Assembly (NCBI GenBank): GCA_029378245.1
Contig: JARKIF010000002.1
Location: 3,782,001-3,846,000 of the forward strand
DNA: 64,000 nt
Origin: Roridomyces roridus
Taxonomy: Eukaryota; Basidiomycota; Agaricomycetes; Agaricales; Mycenaceae
Reading direction: 5' to 3'
Of this stretch, positions 44,734 through 56,311 are shown piece by piece. Every line of letters starts with the position of its first letter. Within the stretch, counting starts at the first letter, position 1. The notes beneath the pieces were generated by a model. It was not told where the DNA came from and ran no database searches. It saw only the letters and a list, made by a program, of their open reading frames with translations. A program made the position numbers and the translations under genes.

Positions 44734-45724
44734 ATGGTTCTACTCGCACTTGTCTGCTCTCTCTTGGCTCTGTCGACGTTCATTCCCGTCTACGCAAAAA
44801 CCGGAGTAATCGTCCCTCTCTACCAATACCCTAGTCTCTGTAACAGACATCGATATCAGTGACGATCAAAGATGTACTGATATGATCCAATACCCAGAGA
44901 CGCCTGCAAACTGGGCGCCACTCGAAACTGCGTATGTCTCCAATTCCATTCATGCTTCTGCTCTCAACCCGCGGTAGCCTCAGCGCATTCCCCTCGGTGC
45001 AATTCTACATCATCACCAATCCCGACAGCGGCCCCGGACCCGCCAACTCGCAGCCCGACGCGAACTACCAAGCCAACATCGAGACCCTCCTCGGGCACTC
45101 TAATGCGATGCTCCTGGGATACGTCGCCACTGGCTTCGGCACGCGTCCTTCGGCGGACGTGATACAGGACATCCACACGTATCTCGGCTGGAACGCGACG
45201 TACGGTTTGGCGGGAGTCTTTCTTGACGAGACCATGGCTGGGCTCGAGGATCTGTACAAGTCGTACACGGCTGCAATCCGTGCTGCGGCCTGGCCTAACC
45301 GGCCGACGGGATATGTATGTCGTTTCATTCAGTTCTTACGCTTGGCGATTCATGTCAACCCAGGTCATCATGAATCCCGGGGAGGATATCGGCAACTCGG
45401 ATTATTACGAACTCGCGGACCAAATCGTTACTTTCGAGCAAACATATGCCGAATTCCAGGAAGGAACACCGTGCGTATTGTTCTTCGACATTCATCTTTC
45501 CATCCATGTAACACTGGTCACAGACTGTCCGGCCCACACCCACAGCAGCAGTCCCTCAATCAACCTTCACCGGCTCGAATCAGACTCTCTCGGACGTCGT
45601 GCAGTCGATCAAGGACGGTGTGTTCAAGAGCACGTACATTACTGACCTCAATATCAACGAGACGGATGTGTATGCCGGTTTCGGGAGTGACTGGGTGCAG
45701 TTTGTCGCGGATGTAGCAACGTAA
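44734..45724 (+). CDS. Secreted spherulin-4-like (spherulation-specific family 4) protein
   Basis: The ATG at 44734 gives a signal peptide MVLLALVCSLLALSTFIPVYA, then KTGVIVPLYQYP, the opening beta strand of the spherulin-4 fold. Introns are small; the first joins to TPANWAPLETA and the second to FPSVQFYIITNPDSGPG. The core continues QANIETLLGHSNAMLLGYVA, DIHTYLGWNATYGLAGVFLD with the conserved FLDE acid, then VIMNPGEDIGNSDYYELADQ and the last exon NQTLSDVVQSIKDGVF ending at 45724. About 270 residues with a TIM-barrel-like pattern; probably extracellular, possibly a carbohydrate enzyme, but the biochemistry of the family is unclear. The acceptor of the last intron (about 45540-45560) could not be placed without a one-base phase conflict, so that junction or the gene may be damaged. 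Confidence 0.8.
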
Positions 45725-45739
45725 AAAGTTGAGTTCGAA

Positions 45740-46357
45740 TGCAAATAAAACAGACCGACTCTCCGGAATCTGCCTCTGCACTGTATCCCAGCATCGTTTG
45801 CAGCGCGGGAACTTGGTCGTTGTATCGTTCAATTTCCTGCATGTGTAGCAGTATTGCTTGCCCTGGGCGTATACCTCCTTCTGCTGAGCGCACGCTGCTT
45901 TGCCGATCTTCCGCGCAACCTTCTCGAATACCTTGGCCGCTTCGTCCCCGCAGGCCGCGCGCACTCTGTTGAGGCTGGGTTGTATTTCGCCGCGGTTGTG
46001 AGGCTTGGAAACGCCTTTCGTGTGACAGAGCTCTGGACGTGGCAACTCGAGGGTCGAGCAAACGGCAAAGTGTAACACAAATCCTATTAGGTTTCAGAGA
46101 CGAGTCGACTGCCCAATGCCTGAATGCTCACCAATTAATATATTACGTTTCTTTGCACAGGCTGTGGTCTTGGGCGATTGCTGATCAGCGACAATCGCAT
46201 CCCAACTCGGGTGAGAGATATAGGTTGGCATAGCCGGGGGACCAGCGTCCGGATTCGGTAACATCATCTCCTTCAAAAGGTCGAGGAATAAACGACCATT
46301 ATGGCGGTGCGATTCGACGCTCATCTCTTTCTCGCAAAAGGATCGGGCATCGTGCAT
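45740..46357 (-). pseudogene. MYND-like zinc-finger gene fragment, incomplete
   Basis: Minus strand. A first exon reads SFCEKEMSVESHRHNGRLF and PTYISHPSWDAIVADQQS. After a GT-AG intron (about 46085-46150) a second exon reads AACGDEAAKVFEKVARKIGK and QYCYTCRKLNDTTTKFPRCK with RCWD. The first two zinc pairs of a MYND finger (CX2C, then CX2C after 12 residues) are present, but the later Cys/His ligands are not found before it meets the spherulin gene tail-to-tail. It could continue through an unrecognised intron; otherwise it is truncated. Confidence 0.45.
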
Positions 46358-47951
46358 GCAAGGTATAGCAGCGCAAGCAGCGACCCCTTCGACGGCGGGA
46401 ACGTCCTCGCCATCACCTCAGGGAACGATCACAGCGAATCCTGGTGTGCCCGCTCAACATATTCGTCCGGTATACCCATCTGCTTCAACGGCATCGGGCT
46501 AAGGAGGATATGTGATGACACATAGCGCGGTGAGGAATGGGCATGTTTTTGAGCTCAATTTGGGGGATTTGGAGGGGGCGGTGCCAGTGGTTAAGACGGA
46601 ATTCTTGCGAGTGTTTGGATTGAATTACTTCTTTCTTCGCATAACCTTTCTTCTGGCAGATGAGAATAGTCCGACGAAAGATGAGGTTGTGCTGCAATTG
46701 GGCCCGGATTATATACCGGAGTTCAATTAATCGTTGTCAGATTCAAGTGCCAGTGTACAGTATGCAGATGTGATTCCAACCTCTCTCGATTTCGTCCCTT
46801 TCCTTGTAGCTCTCATAGAAATGCTCAGAGAAAAAGCGGGTGAGTGCCAGAATGACATGATCCCGCTGAGCGCGCCAACGGACTGTGGGGATGGGGTGAT
46901 TCGTTCCCTCGGCAAAGGGGTCCTCCGTGAGGTCTATATGGACACGAGCAACCAGTGGCTTACGGCTCTTCAAAGAGAATAAATGGTTAAAGCCAAATCG
47001 ACTCAGAGCTTGTCGAGAGCTCGAGCAAGGCAACCTTGCGTTCCTTCTCTTGAGATCAGCCGGGCGACTCTACTTGTCTTGTGGTGCTCTTACAGGCCCT
47101 CGGTCTTGGCCGCAAGTCCGAATTCCCAGAAGTGTTGGCAGAAAAGTGACACCGGCATCGAGCACAGCTTGCACTGACGCCAAAATACTCTTGCAATCGG
47201 GTGTGGAATGCATCTTCCACCGATTCCCTTGAGAGGCCGATGGGGAGCTTGATTCTAATAGCAAAGCGGGGACGAGGAGGTGGAAATCAATTTGTGGCCA
47301 TCACTCCGGATCAACGATCGCAGACCACCACTTGACCACCAACACGACAAACTGATGTTCCGTCTGATACATGGATGCCTATACCTGCCCTTTTGTAAGG
47401 TTGAACTATGCGTGCGAAAAAGTTGGACCTCAAACTTCCACTAAGGACTCAAACTTTCAACACGACTTCACCGGCCTTGAATTCGTACTCGACTAATGTC
47501 CCATGTTCGGACTGGCATGCAAACTTTTGGAAACTTGCTGAAAAGTTTGAGTTCGACTAAGTTTTCACATAAACTTGGATTATTTGACGACAAATCAGGT
47601 TATAAACTCGAAAGGATTGCATATACAACTTCTCGGTATTAGACACTACCTACTTCGTGACGCACATTCAAAATTTAAACTCTCCTTCGACCCTGCTCAA
47701 AACCTCGACGATATACCGTATCCAGGCCAAATCTAAGACCCCTTGATCCGAAGCGAAAAATGCACGCACCGCCTCCACGTCGACGGCGAAATACGTCTGC
47801 AGCGTGCCGTCCAGATTGCCAGGGTCCGCAACGCGTTCCAGCACGAGGCCGAGGCCAGTCTCTCCTTCACTCAAGTGTCCAGCGACTTCTCGCCTGGGAA
47901 CACCGCACTGTCACGCGCATGTACCAGCTGTTCTCTAATTCATGAATGTCT
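46358..47951. other. No gene recognised
   Basis: Several 70-100 codon frames on both strands (for example near 46734-46982 plus and 46743-47033 minus) overlap each other and match nothing I know. No terminal repeats seen. Confidence 0.4.
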
Positions 47952-50170
47952 TCAACTTTCCCTCGTTTGAGGAAGTAAAATGTTCAAGTCCTTTTCACAA
48001 TCCGCCCATTCTTGTCTCATAACCTCCTCCCGACGAGCCGAGCGAGGCGTAAAAACTGCGGGAAATTCCAAAGGTGGGTTGGTAAACTTTGTATGCAAGA
48101 AGCATCAGCACAAAGTGCGCGTTAAATGTCAGAAGAACTGACCTCGCCTTTGAACTCTGCGTCACTCTCCCCGTAGCAAAAGTCTCCGGATTTCTGGATA
48201 TCAAACGCCCATAACATCATCGCAATGTTAATCCACATAGACCGTTCGGCGAACGGCACACCCGGACACGCTGGGTCGGCGTTGGTCATCATCGAAAGAA
48301 GAAACAAGTCAACGAACTCACCACGTCTACCAAACCCAAACGCACTCGTCTCGTACCCCGACTTCAACTTTTGTCCTGCGTCATCGAGGAACCGTTCAGG
48401 CCGAAACTCCTCCGGGTCTTCGTAGTAATTTGGGTCGTGTTCAATTGCCCTGTCGTGGAATTAAGGAAACACTGGAGGATAGACGAGAGCACTTGCCACG
48501 AGACAGCGTATACGATGCTGCCTTTGGGTATAAAGTACTCCTGGCCTTTATACTCCACGATATCGTCAGCAGTAGATTGATGTGGAATGCCCATCCGCAC
48601 TGCATACAAAGAGCTTTCAGTGGATGCGCCCGTCGGCGAAGAGGAGTGACCCACCTGAGGGCCTCCACCTAAGCGTCTCTGCGAAATTTGAAACAATTAA
48701 TTCCGTGCGAGTCGCTCGATAGGCGAGAACGCACCTCGGACAACAGCCTCGACATACGGGAGCTGCGCCCTATCCTGAAAGGTCGGGATCCTCTCTTTCC
48801 CAACGATAGCGTCAATCTGAGCCTGCGCCCGCGCAATCCAGCTGGGGTAGAGCAGGCACGCAAGGACGAAGCTTTGCATCTCGGCTGTGGTCTGTAGAGG
48901 GTTGTCAGGGAGAAATCAAAGTAAAGAGAATACATACGGTCTCGATTGCAGCCTGGATGGTGGATGTGAGAAGTTATGGAGGTACAGGAGGAACGGTGGG
49001 CTGCTCACGTTGCTGAATACGTTGATCAACCGACGCGTGTCTCTCCCCGATTTGGAATCCGCACTCGCAAACGAAGCCGCCCAGCTATCATCTCAACAAT
49101 TGACACGAATATGAATGAAAGAGAGAGCAAGAGACGTACGTGTTCATCCCAGCCGCCTTGCCAACAATGGCATGCTCACCCAACTTGTCATATAACTCGT
49201 CCTCCCGCCTCCGAAATTCCGCTCCCCACTTCCGCCAGGGCATCGGCCCGGGGAGGAAGTCGAGGAAGGGAAGCGTGTTGATGATGCTGGCTGAGGGATT
49301 GAGTACACGGACCAGTTCGCTGAGGGACTGCTCCGGAAATCAACAATAGAAACAGGTGGAACACGAGGGAGGATTCGTACAGTCATGATCTGCTTCAACT
49401 CGGCCTCCTCGCCAGTCGGGAAGCCAAAACCAAACGCAGCGGTAAGCGCTGCGCTTGCGAATGTCCTAACTCCTTTGTCAGTGTTTCAAATTACTTCGTA
49501 TAGAACACTTAAACTGACCGATCCATCTCGTGAAACCAGTCCCGCCCACGATCATTCAAAATACAATTCACCGTTGTCAAAGCCTCAAAGTGCTGCAGTG
49601 CCTCCGTCTCCCCCGCACGCACGCCGGCCATGACGCCCCCAGTCAACTTGCGGCCTACGAATTGGGTCCGGCCAGAAAAGAAGGCCCAGTAGATTTGGTC
49701 TGGGTCGATGTAGCGCTGGAGGAGCACCGTGAGTTGAAGCCAAATGATGAGAGGCGGAAGGACATACATAAAATGGGAGTGTAGGCCGGCCAGAGAATCT
49801 TGTAGACCTCTTCTCCATGACTTTCTTGGCCAAGTCCATCGTCCCAAGGAGGATTACGGTCTGCGATGTTTAGTTGAGGCGGAATTTATCGAGCGGAGAG
49901 TACACGCACCGAGCCTGCCAAGTTCAGAGAAACTATCCCGCCGTATGCTTCGCAGAGATGTCTGAAGTAGGTCGCCGTATGCTTTCAAGGTATGAGAAGA
50001 TACGAATACGTGGAGGGGCTGCGCACTTTTCCGGGTACTTGAAGCACATTTCCCAGGACCGGTAAGCCTCTGGGGCCCGGAGGAATGCGAGCAACAGAGG
50101 ATCGGCGCTTGCGGATGAGTATTAGACTGGTGAGGACAATCACGGTGGCGAAGGCGAGTTTGTTGTTCAT
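47952..50170 (-). CDS. Cytochrome P450 monooxygenase
   Basis: Minus strand, start 50170. MNNKLAFATVIVLTSLILIR is the membrane anchor, followed by the hinge IPPGPRGLPVLGNV. Exons joined by ~50 bp introns give YFRHLCEAYGGIVSLNLAGS, TVILLGTMDLAKKVMEKRS, the I-helix AAIETTTAEM, the K-helix ETLRW (rebuilt across an intron), the meander EDPEEFRPERFLDD and the heme site FGFGRRACPGVPFAE with its cysteine. The tail EFPAVFTPRSARRE and WADCEKDLNILLP ends at 47952. About 550 residues, a normal length. One intron (48450-48496) uses a GC donor (GCAAGT). At the junction near 49460-49510 (MDRS to TFASAALTAAFG) the phases conflict by one base; this may be an unusual splice or a frameshift. Family certain, substrate unknown. 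Confidence 0.88.
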
Positions 50171-50977
50171 GGTGACGGTCTCGAGTGGGTGGCTCTGAGA
50201 TGCATGAGAGTACATGATCATTTAAACGAGACTGGGGAGCGTGTGACTGTGAACAACCAAAAAACCCACTGCCTCTTACCTGGGGTAACCAATGAAAGAC
50301 TCGCGGAGCCCGCTCCGTCGATTCCATCAACATAAGAATTCACTTGGGTCCTGATGCTCCGCGAGCTGGGATTGGCTCTCGAGGCGATGCAGCCACGGTA
50401 TCACCGGAAGACAACCCGGAACCCCAGGACCCCGTTAGATATCATGCATGCCGCGTCCGGCCGCCGTCGGTCATCGTGGCCACCGTGTCTCGTGAGGTAG
50501 CCTAAGTACTTACTCCCTGCATTTGTGGACTTGAACTATGAGCCGGGGAAGTTCGCGTCCCCGTTCCTCGACTTTTCCAGAGTCTTGACACTGCCAGCCT
50601 GGCTGAAGCCAAGCTGGGTCACGGGTGCCGGGAGGAGACAGACTCCAAAGGTAAAGGACTGGGCTGGTGGTTTCCGTCCAGAGTTGGCGTCGCTTGGAGC
50701 CCAAGCACACACATATGCTGGAAGCTCAACAGGCAGAGACGCCAAAAAGACGCGGTGGAAAGAGACAAAGACGGCTCCTGCACGTGATACATCAGTATCA
50801 ACGGGACAAACAAACAGGTGACAAATCCGCCTTTGTCTTTCCACCTCCTCTGTTTGCAGACCCACGGCTTCACCATACGAATGGATGCGGTATCCTCTTT
50901 GAAAACGACCCCGCGGGACTAACGGGAATGAAAAGACTGTTGGCCGCTGTGTCCAAAGAGCACGGAGTCACGGACTC
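50171..50977. other. Upstream region of the P450 gene
   Basis: No gene recognised. The left part is the presumed promoter. Confidence 0.4.
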
Positions 50978-50985
50978 CTCTGCAA

Positions 50986-51752
50986 TAGGGCTGCGGACCC
51001 GAACCGTAACGGTGACGGCCGTCAATTTGACGGCATGAGACGGCTGTCAGCCGTCCCCGTCCCCGTCCCGTCAAACTGGGTCCAGACTTGCTGACGGGTC
51101 GGTTCGGCATCAAAAACGGCCGTCACGGTAGACGGTTCGGCTGCCTTGATCACATGACATCATCCTGTAGCAGATTGAAGTAGATTGAAGCCTTGTGGAA
51201 ATTTCGACCTCCTGCGAGCATTTTGTACACGATGGGAATGCTCGGTAGCGCAGAAAAGCCACCAAATTGTTGCAAATGACGTGAATGTGCCCGGCTAACT
51301 GGCGGCAATCAATGATGCTCAATGGGGAACCCTTCGAGACTCTGGCAAGGCACGCAAAGGAACTGTCAAACATGGAATTGGTGAGTTCCCTGATGCCGAA
51401 GCAATTTCCCAAATGATCCACTCACATAGTTGGAGCAAAATCATTGCAAAATCAGCAACGAAATATGGCGGAGATCAGAGCGTAATCTGAGATGGCAACG
51501 AATTCAAGGACCGTGGCAGTAATCTCCGAGGATTGAATACCACGGCAGCCGCCATGACTCCCTCGAGTTACCTTGATCTTTACCACACCCGTTCGACGGC
51601 CGTCACGGCCGATTTTTGACGGGTCTTGACGGCATACGGGCCGTCTCTGACGGTACCGTTGAAATTCTGTGTTCGAGCCCGCCGGGTCGGCACGGGTACC
51701 CGTCGACGGGCGGCCGTCAAGCCGTCATGGACGGTTCGGGTCCGCAGCCCTA
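50986..51752. mobile_element. hAT-type MITE, 767 bp
   Basis: The left end TAGGGCTGCGGACCCGAACC and the complement of the right end are identical over at least 22 bp. The target duplication CTCTGCAA is perfect on both sides (50978-50985, 51753-51760). TAGGG ends with an 8 bp duplication are typical of hAT. Subterminal regions are dense in GACGGCCGTCA-like palindromes, the kind of sites hAT transposases bind. No coding capacity. Confidence 0.93.
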
Positions 51753-51760
51753 CTCTGCAA

Positions 51761-53195
51761 ATTGCTGCTCGCGCGGTACTTACTTGAATAGTAAGTACGT
51801 GTCGAGGGAGACTATGTGCCAGTACGCCTGTTCGGAAGAACCTAGCTGGGACGGTAGAAGAGGGGCGGACAAATATTCTTCCCCAATCCGTCCTGTCGGA
51901 TGTCTCCAAGTCTGTGGTGCGTCTCCCCAAGTTCGTCCCGGTCCGCAGCTCTGCTAACTTCCGACATAGTTCCTCGTAGTGTCGTGTGTGAGACCTGCCT
52001 ATTTGTCCTCGAAGTCCATTTAATGTAACGGTCCCTCGACTCAGAGATTCTGCCCCCAAAGTTCTTTCTTTCGCGCAAGTCCTGAGTCACACATCGCCTA
52101 ACCAGGCCGCAGGTGAACAGCCCATTCACTTGGATCGGGGAGTCAAGTCGGTGCCGTAGTTTGGCCGAAATGCCGGTGCGTATTCGGACGGGCTGTTAAC
52201 TTATACTCTGACTTTACCGGAAGTTGGGATATGTGGACCATACACTGAACGCCATTTGTATACGGAGCGCTAGCGTATTTCGGCAACGTATACGGATGCT
52301 GCTCAGAGTCCGTGGAAAACTCAGGTGGGATGTTCCATTATTCCCTATTCACGCTCAGTGAATAATATTCAAGACCTACAGAACAGGGTCCGAGATTGCC
52401 TGATTCAGTATCGTCAATGCTTCAGGTAAGCTTCGAGTCGGTTGCAAGTCAGGTGGAAACTTCATTAAAACCCCTGGCGGTGCCGACATGCCGAGTGGAG
52501 CATCACTCGGCATGGCATCGGCGGTTCAATTATGGAGCCCAATGCCCTCTTGCCAACGGCCATTATGTGGCGTTAGGGTCAAGTTAAGGTCAAGTTAAGG
52601 TCTGTACGCCGAATTGACGCCGAATAGCGCTGGACGAAGATCTCCTTCCAGGTTTCAGCCGAATATCAGCAAAGCAGTTGTCTCGGACCTTTCAAGTTAT
52701 CATCCAGATATCGAAAGTACGTGGCATCCCTTTCAGCCACGAACTGCTCACCAACTGTGCAAACTCAATTGAGTACTCGTACTCTGCTAGATTGCTACTA
52801 ATTTGCAAACAGTCGGCCAACTCCACTGCCGCGTCGCGGGACCAGATACGCCGGCAATAAACCTCAATTGGGCGCCTGCGGGATTTCTGCCGAGCCATGC
52901 CGACACCAAACCTTCTTGGTTTCTTTCTGCTACAAGCGCCATGACACGTCTCTCGCATCCCCTGGCTGCTATGCCTCCAACAGGAAGTTATTGCTCCGGC
53001 CGATCCCCCAGGAGTCCTGTGGCTGTTAGCCAGTCTGTTGCATAAATAGGAAGGCCGGACCACTCCATATTCATTTTCCATCCATCCTCTCCTTCCGGTT
53101 CCCTGGCTCCTCCTCCTTCATGCATGGGCTCCTCCTTCCGGTCGACAAGACCTACATAGTATCGCAGGTTCTAGAGGTACGAGGCTGACGCTGGT
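51761..53195. other. Intergenic, no gene recognised
   Basis: Nothing beyond short frames. A small direct repeat GGTCAAGTTAA occurs twice at 52576-52600. Confidence 0.4.
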
Positions 53196-54455
53196 TTGAA
53201 TTCTTCGCTCGATGATCCATTTCTTTTAGACCCTTTGCTATGGTGCGTGCGTCATCTCATGCGCAAACCAAGATTGACTGATGAAGGTTTCTTCGTCTGT
53301 GTGTTCGTCCTATCGATTTACACGTACACACACTCGGGACGGAACACACACGCCAATGTCTGTTCTCATTTCCATCTCCCCGCTCATCCCAGACATGCTT
53401 ATTTATTCGCAGATTATGTTCGCAATCACTTGCATCATGTTCTTCATTGCGACATGGCATTTTGGTACGAATCGTCGTCATGCTTGTCCGCTACAGAACG
53501 ATCCAATCAACTAAACCTTAATGCCCAGCCATCACGTTCTACCGCACGGTTGAGGGAGTGACCGACCTGCAGGGTCTGCTCCTCCAAGGCGGAGCCGAGT
53601 TCCTGGAGAATTCAAAGTTGTGGCACGCGCTGATGCGGAATATCCTGTACATCGTCCAGGTTCTGCTGGGTGATGCAGTGGCGGTAAGTCTAAAGGCTTT
53701 GGAGGAGTGATGAATACTGAGATGACGGAAACTGCAGATATATCGGTGTTGGGTACTCTGGGACCGCGGTCTCCGCGCAATTTCGATCCCACTAATTTTC
53801 TTCGTCGGCACGATAGGTGTGTGGGGACTGCACACATTTTTCCGCGACGACAAACAAACACTCCCTTTCCCAGTATCCGGGATCATGGCCTGCGTGAACC
53901 TCTCCTCCGTCGTGCCCCTCAAAGGCGGCTCGACACGCGACTGGGTAGCCGTCTTCTACGCTCTCGGCGTCACGCAAAACGCGCTCACCACCACACTGAT
54001 GGTATTCCGCCTCTACCGCAGCGGCCGCCCGAAACCCAGCTGGCCGCTCTTCTCCAAGACAATTCTCCTCCTGTTCGAGTCGGCGGCGTTTTACTTTGTG
54101 CTGCAGATCGTGATACTCGCGTTCTTCCTCGCGAGGTCGAATTTTCAAGCCGTGTTGCTGGGGATGATACCGCCCATAATCGTGAGTCCGCCTCTGTGAG
54201 GAGGGACTGGACCTGAAAAGTTCCCAGGGAGCCACTTTCACCGGAATCACCATCCGTGTAGCCATACGCGCGCAACAGCTCCAACCCACCATCGCGGGTC
54301 TGACAAGCCAATGCCAGTGGCGTGCCGACGGCCGGAATCTCGCCGTCGCAGTCCACGTCGTTTCAGAAACTACGTATGTGTCCTCCCCCGGTGAGCTGTC
54401 GCTCTCCAAGCAGTCGGAACTGGACTTCGGAGTTAACGATGATGCAAGTGTGTAA
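53196..54455 (+). CDS. Basidiomycete-type multi-helix membrane protein (start uncertain)
   Basis: Hydrophobic segments in order are GFFVCVFVLSIYT, MLIYSQIMFAITCIMFFIAT, LYIVQVLLGDAVAIYRCWVL, ISIPLIFFVGTIGVWGLHTF, WVAVFYALGVTQNALTTTLM, LFESAAFYFVLQIVILAFFL and AVLLGMIPPII, seven in all. The phrases (G)DAVAIYRCWVLW and TGITIRVAIRAQQ are typical of a large family of unnamed seven-helix proteins in Agaricomycetes. Introns with clean GT-AG borders lie at about 53466-53524, 53683-53738 and 54181-54226. The tail is Ser-rich and ends at 54455. The first exon or two were not resolved: the splice phase between the first and second helix does not join with the obvious sites, so the start given is the earliest plausible frame. 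Not homologous to copies A and B by motif. Confidence 0.65.
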
Positions 54456-54620
54456 CTACGAACTACGAAACGTCTGTCATGAAGACGTCTTCGACGATCC
54501 TTGTAATAAGAATACCTACGAAATGCAATGAAACTGTAATTGGTGTTAGTATACATATTGGTGTGAGAAGATAATCAATATTCTGGTTTGCAATTTGCCA
54601 GTGAGTGTCAAAGAAATCGC
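54456..54620. other. Short spacer between convergent genes
   Basis: Separates two convergent stop codons. Confidence 0.4.
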
Positions 54621-56311
54621 CTAGAGAACGAAAACTAATCCCAACAAGAAAGCTACGTATACCCCACAGAAGCCGGCAACAGCCGCAGGCCCCGAACGAT
54701 TGGAGTCCACCTTGACGAGTTGACCCCGCTGAAAGCCCACATCGCCGTCCACAAGCGTCAAATCAACCCGGGAAATGAGTTGGATGGATGGAGTCTCATT
54801 GTGCGCCGAGGATGCTAGACTTCCGAGGTTGAAGCTACAAGGTATTCGTTATAGCTTCCGGGGGCGCAAAAGGAAGCAAACACGCACATGGCCTCAAAGT
54901 TCTGCATCAAGCTACCCCCTGCGATGATGTCTTGTGTGTCGCCGTCGCTGCCTTGCGCCGCACGGAATGGCGTTACACATACTGGTTGGTGGGTGGATTG
55001 GTCGATGACCACGGTAGATAGATCCAAAGGGTGGATGGGCAGCACGTTGGGTCTAAAACATATGAAAATGCATTTTTAGACAAAGCAAGACCACAACACA
55101 CCCAACTTTCAACGACAACACGGTCGTCGAATTGCACGGAACTGTCCATACCTGTCCGCTGCTCGTCGACACTCCAGATACCGTCTTCAACCTCGAGCCA
55201 GGTATCCCAGAGTATATCGTATCCAGCAGTGCCTGAGGCAACACCCCCGTCGGCACACCCGAATCAAGCCGCATGACCAGGCTCCCCGTAGGCGCCCCAG
55301 AGACGATCGAATTTGGGACGGCCCCGATAGATTCGTTGTTGAGGGACAATCCATCTACCAAGACACTCCAAACGCCCACATTACCTTGAGGGAAGAGCGG
55401 CGCGGGCAAGGCTGTCTGATTGGAAACCACGCCGTTGAGCCCAGGCAATTCAAGGGTGCCTGTTCCGCCGCAGCCGATACAGTTGCCTACACGCGGAAGC
55501 GATAGGGTGACAGTGGGGGAGCCGGTAAATGGATCTTCGCGGGCGACATTCACGATGAAGGGAGCGGCGATCGTTGAATTTTTCAGGGTATTGACTACAG
55601 CGTCCACAATCGCCGAGGGTGGTCCAGTGAATTCGTAGGACAAGCCCAGAACGCCTATGTACGAGTCTTGAGTTGAGCAAGTCGGAAGTGGGTTGGTCAT
55701 ACATACCGTCGAAACCCAGGGCGAGCAGGCTTTGCGCTTGTACCGTCTTGGCGGTGTTGAAAGCTGTCGGATATTTATTTCGGAATGATGTATATTCAAG
55801 TGCTACACGCACCTTGTTGATCCACCGTGTATCCTCCCAGCTGAACCGAGGCAAAACCAACAGTCCCATCCACGTCACCCGAGGAGAATTGATTCCGTAC
55901 TGGAATGTTGGTATCGTTGAACGCGAACCCCGCCGGCGTGAGAATCCTGATGGTGGGTTAATTTATAGTTAATTAGGGCAATAGGTTGCGACCCACCAGA
56001 GATCTGCGCTGCCGGTGTCAAGGAGAACACTGAAGTCTGTACTTCGTTCGAGTTCGAATCTGATCCGAATTGCGAGAACCTCACCATGACCGTTGACGGT
56101 GATGTTCGTGGCGTACTGGAGGACTTGTGGGTACGAGTGACGATAGAGAAACAAGGCTACTCACCCCGATAAGCACGGGATCCGCCGGACTGGGCAAGCT
56201 AGCGTTCAGCACGGCTCGGACGGTGACTTCAGTGAGGTTGACTGTGATTGCCCAGCATTGAAGTGCACCGGCCAGAAGGGTCGCAGCTAGCCAGAGCCGG
56301 AAAGAAAGCAT
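54621..56311 (-). CDS. Pepsin-like aspartic protease with C-terminal membrane segment
   Basis: Minus strand, ATG at 56309-56311. The signal peptide MLSFRLWLAATLLAGALQCW leads to a short pro-region. Exons join to YATNITVNGHGEV, the first catalytic motif FSVLLDTGSADLW, FSSGDVDGTVGFASVQLGGY, SLLALGFDGVLGLSYEFTGP, a CIGCGG pair, and the second catalytic motif MRLDSGVPTGVLP (DSG). NVLPIHPLDLSTVV and IIAGGSLMQNFEAIFNLG follow. A Ser/Asn-containing linker leads to a terminal hydrophobic segment GFCGVYVAFLLGLVFVL, so the enzyme may be membrane- or GPI-anchored at the cell surface. About 450 residues in seven or so exons, all with GT-AG introns and a continuous frame. A1 family assignment is firm; substrates unknown. 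Confidence 0.9.
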
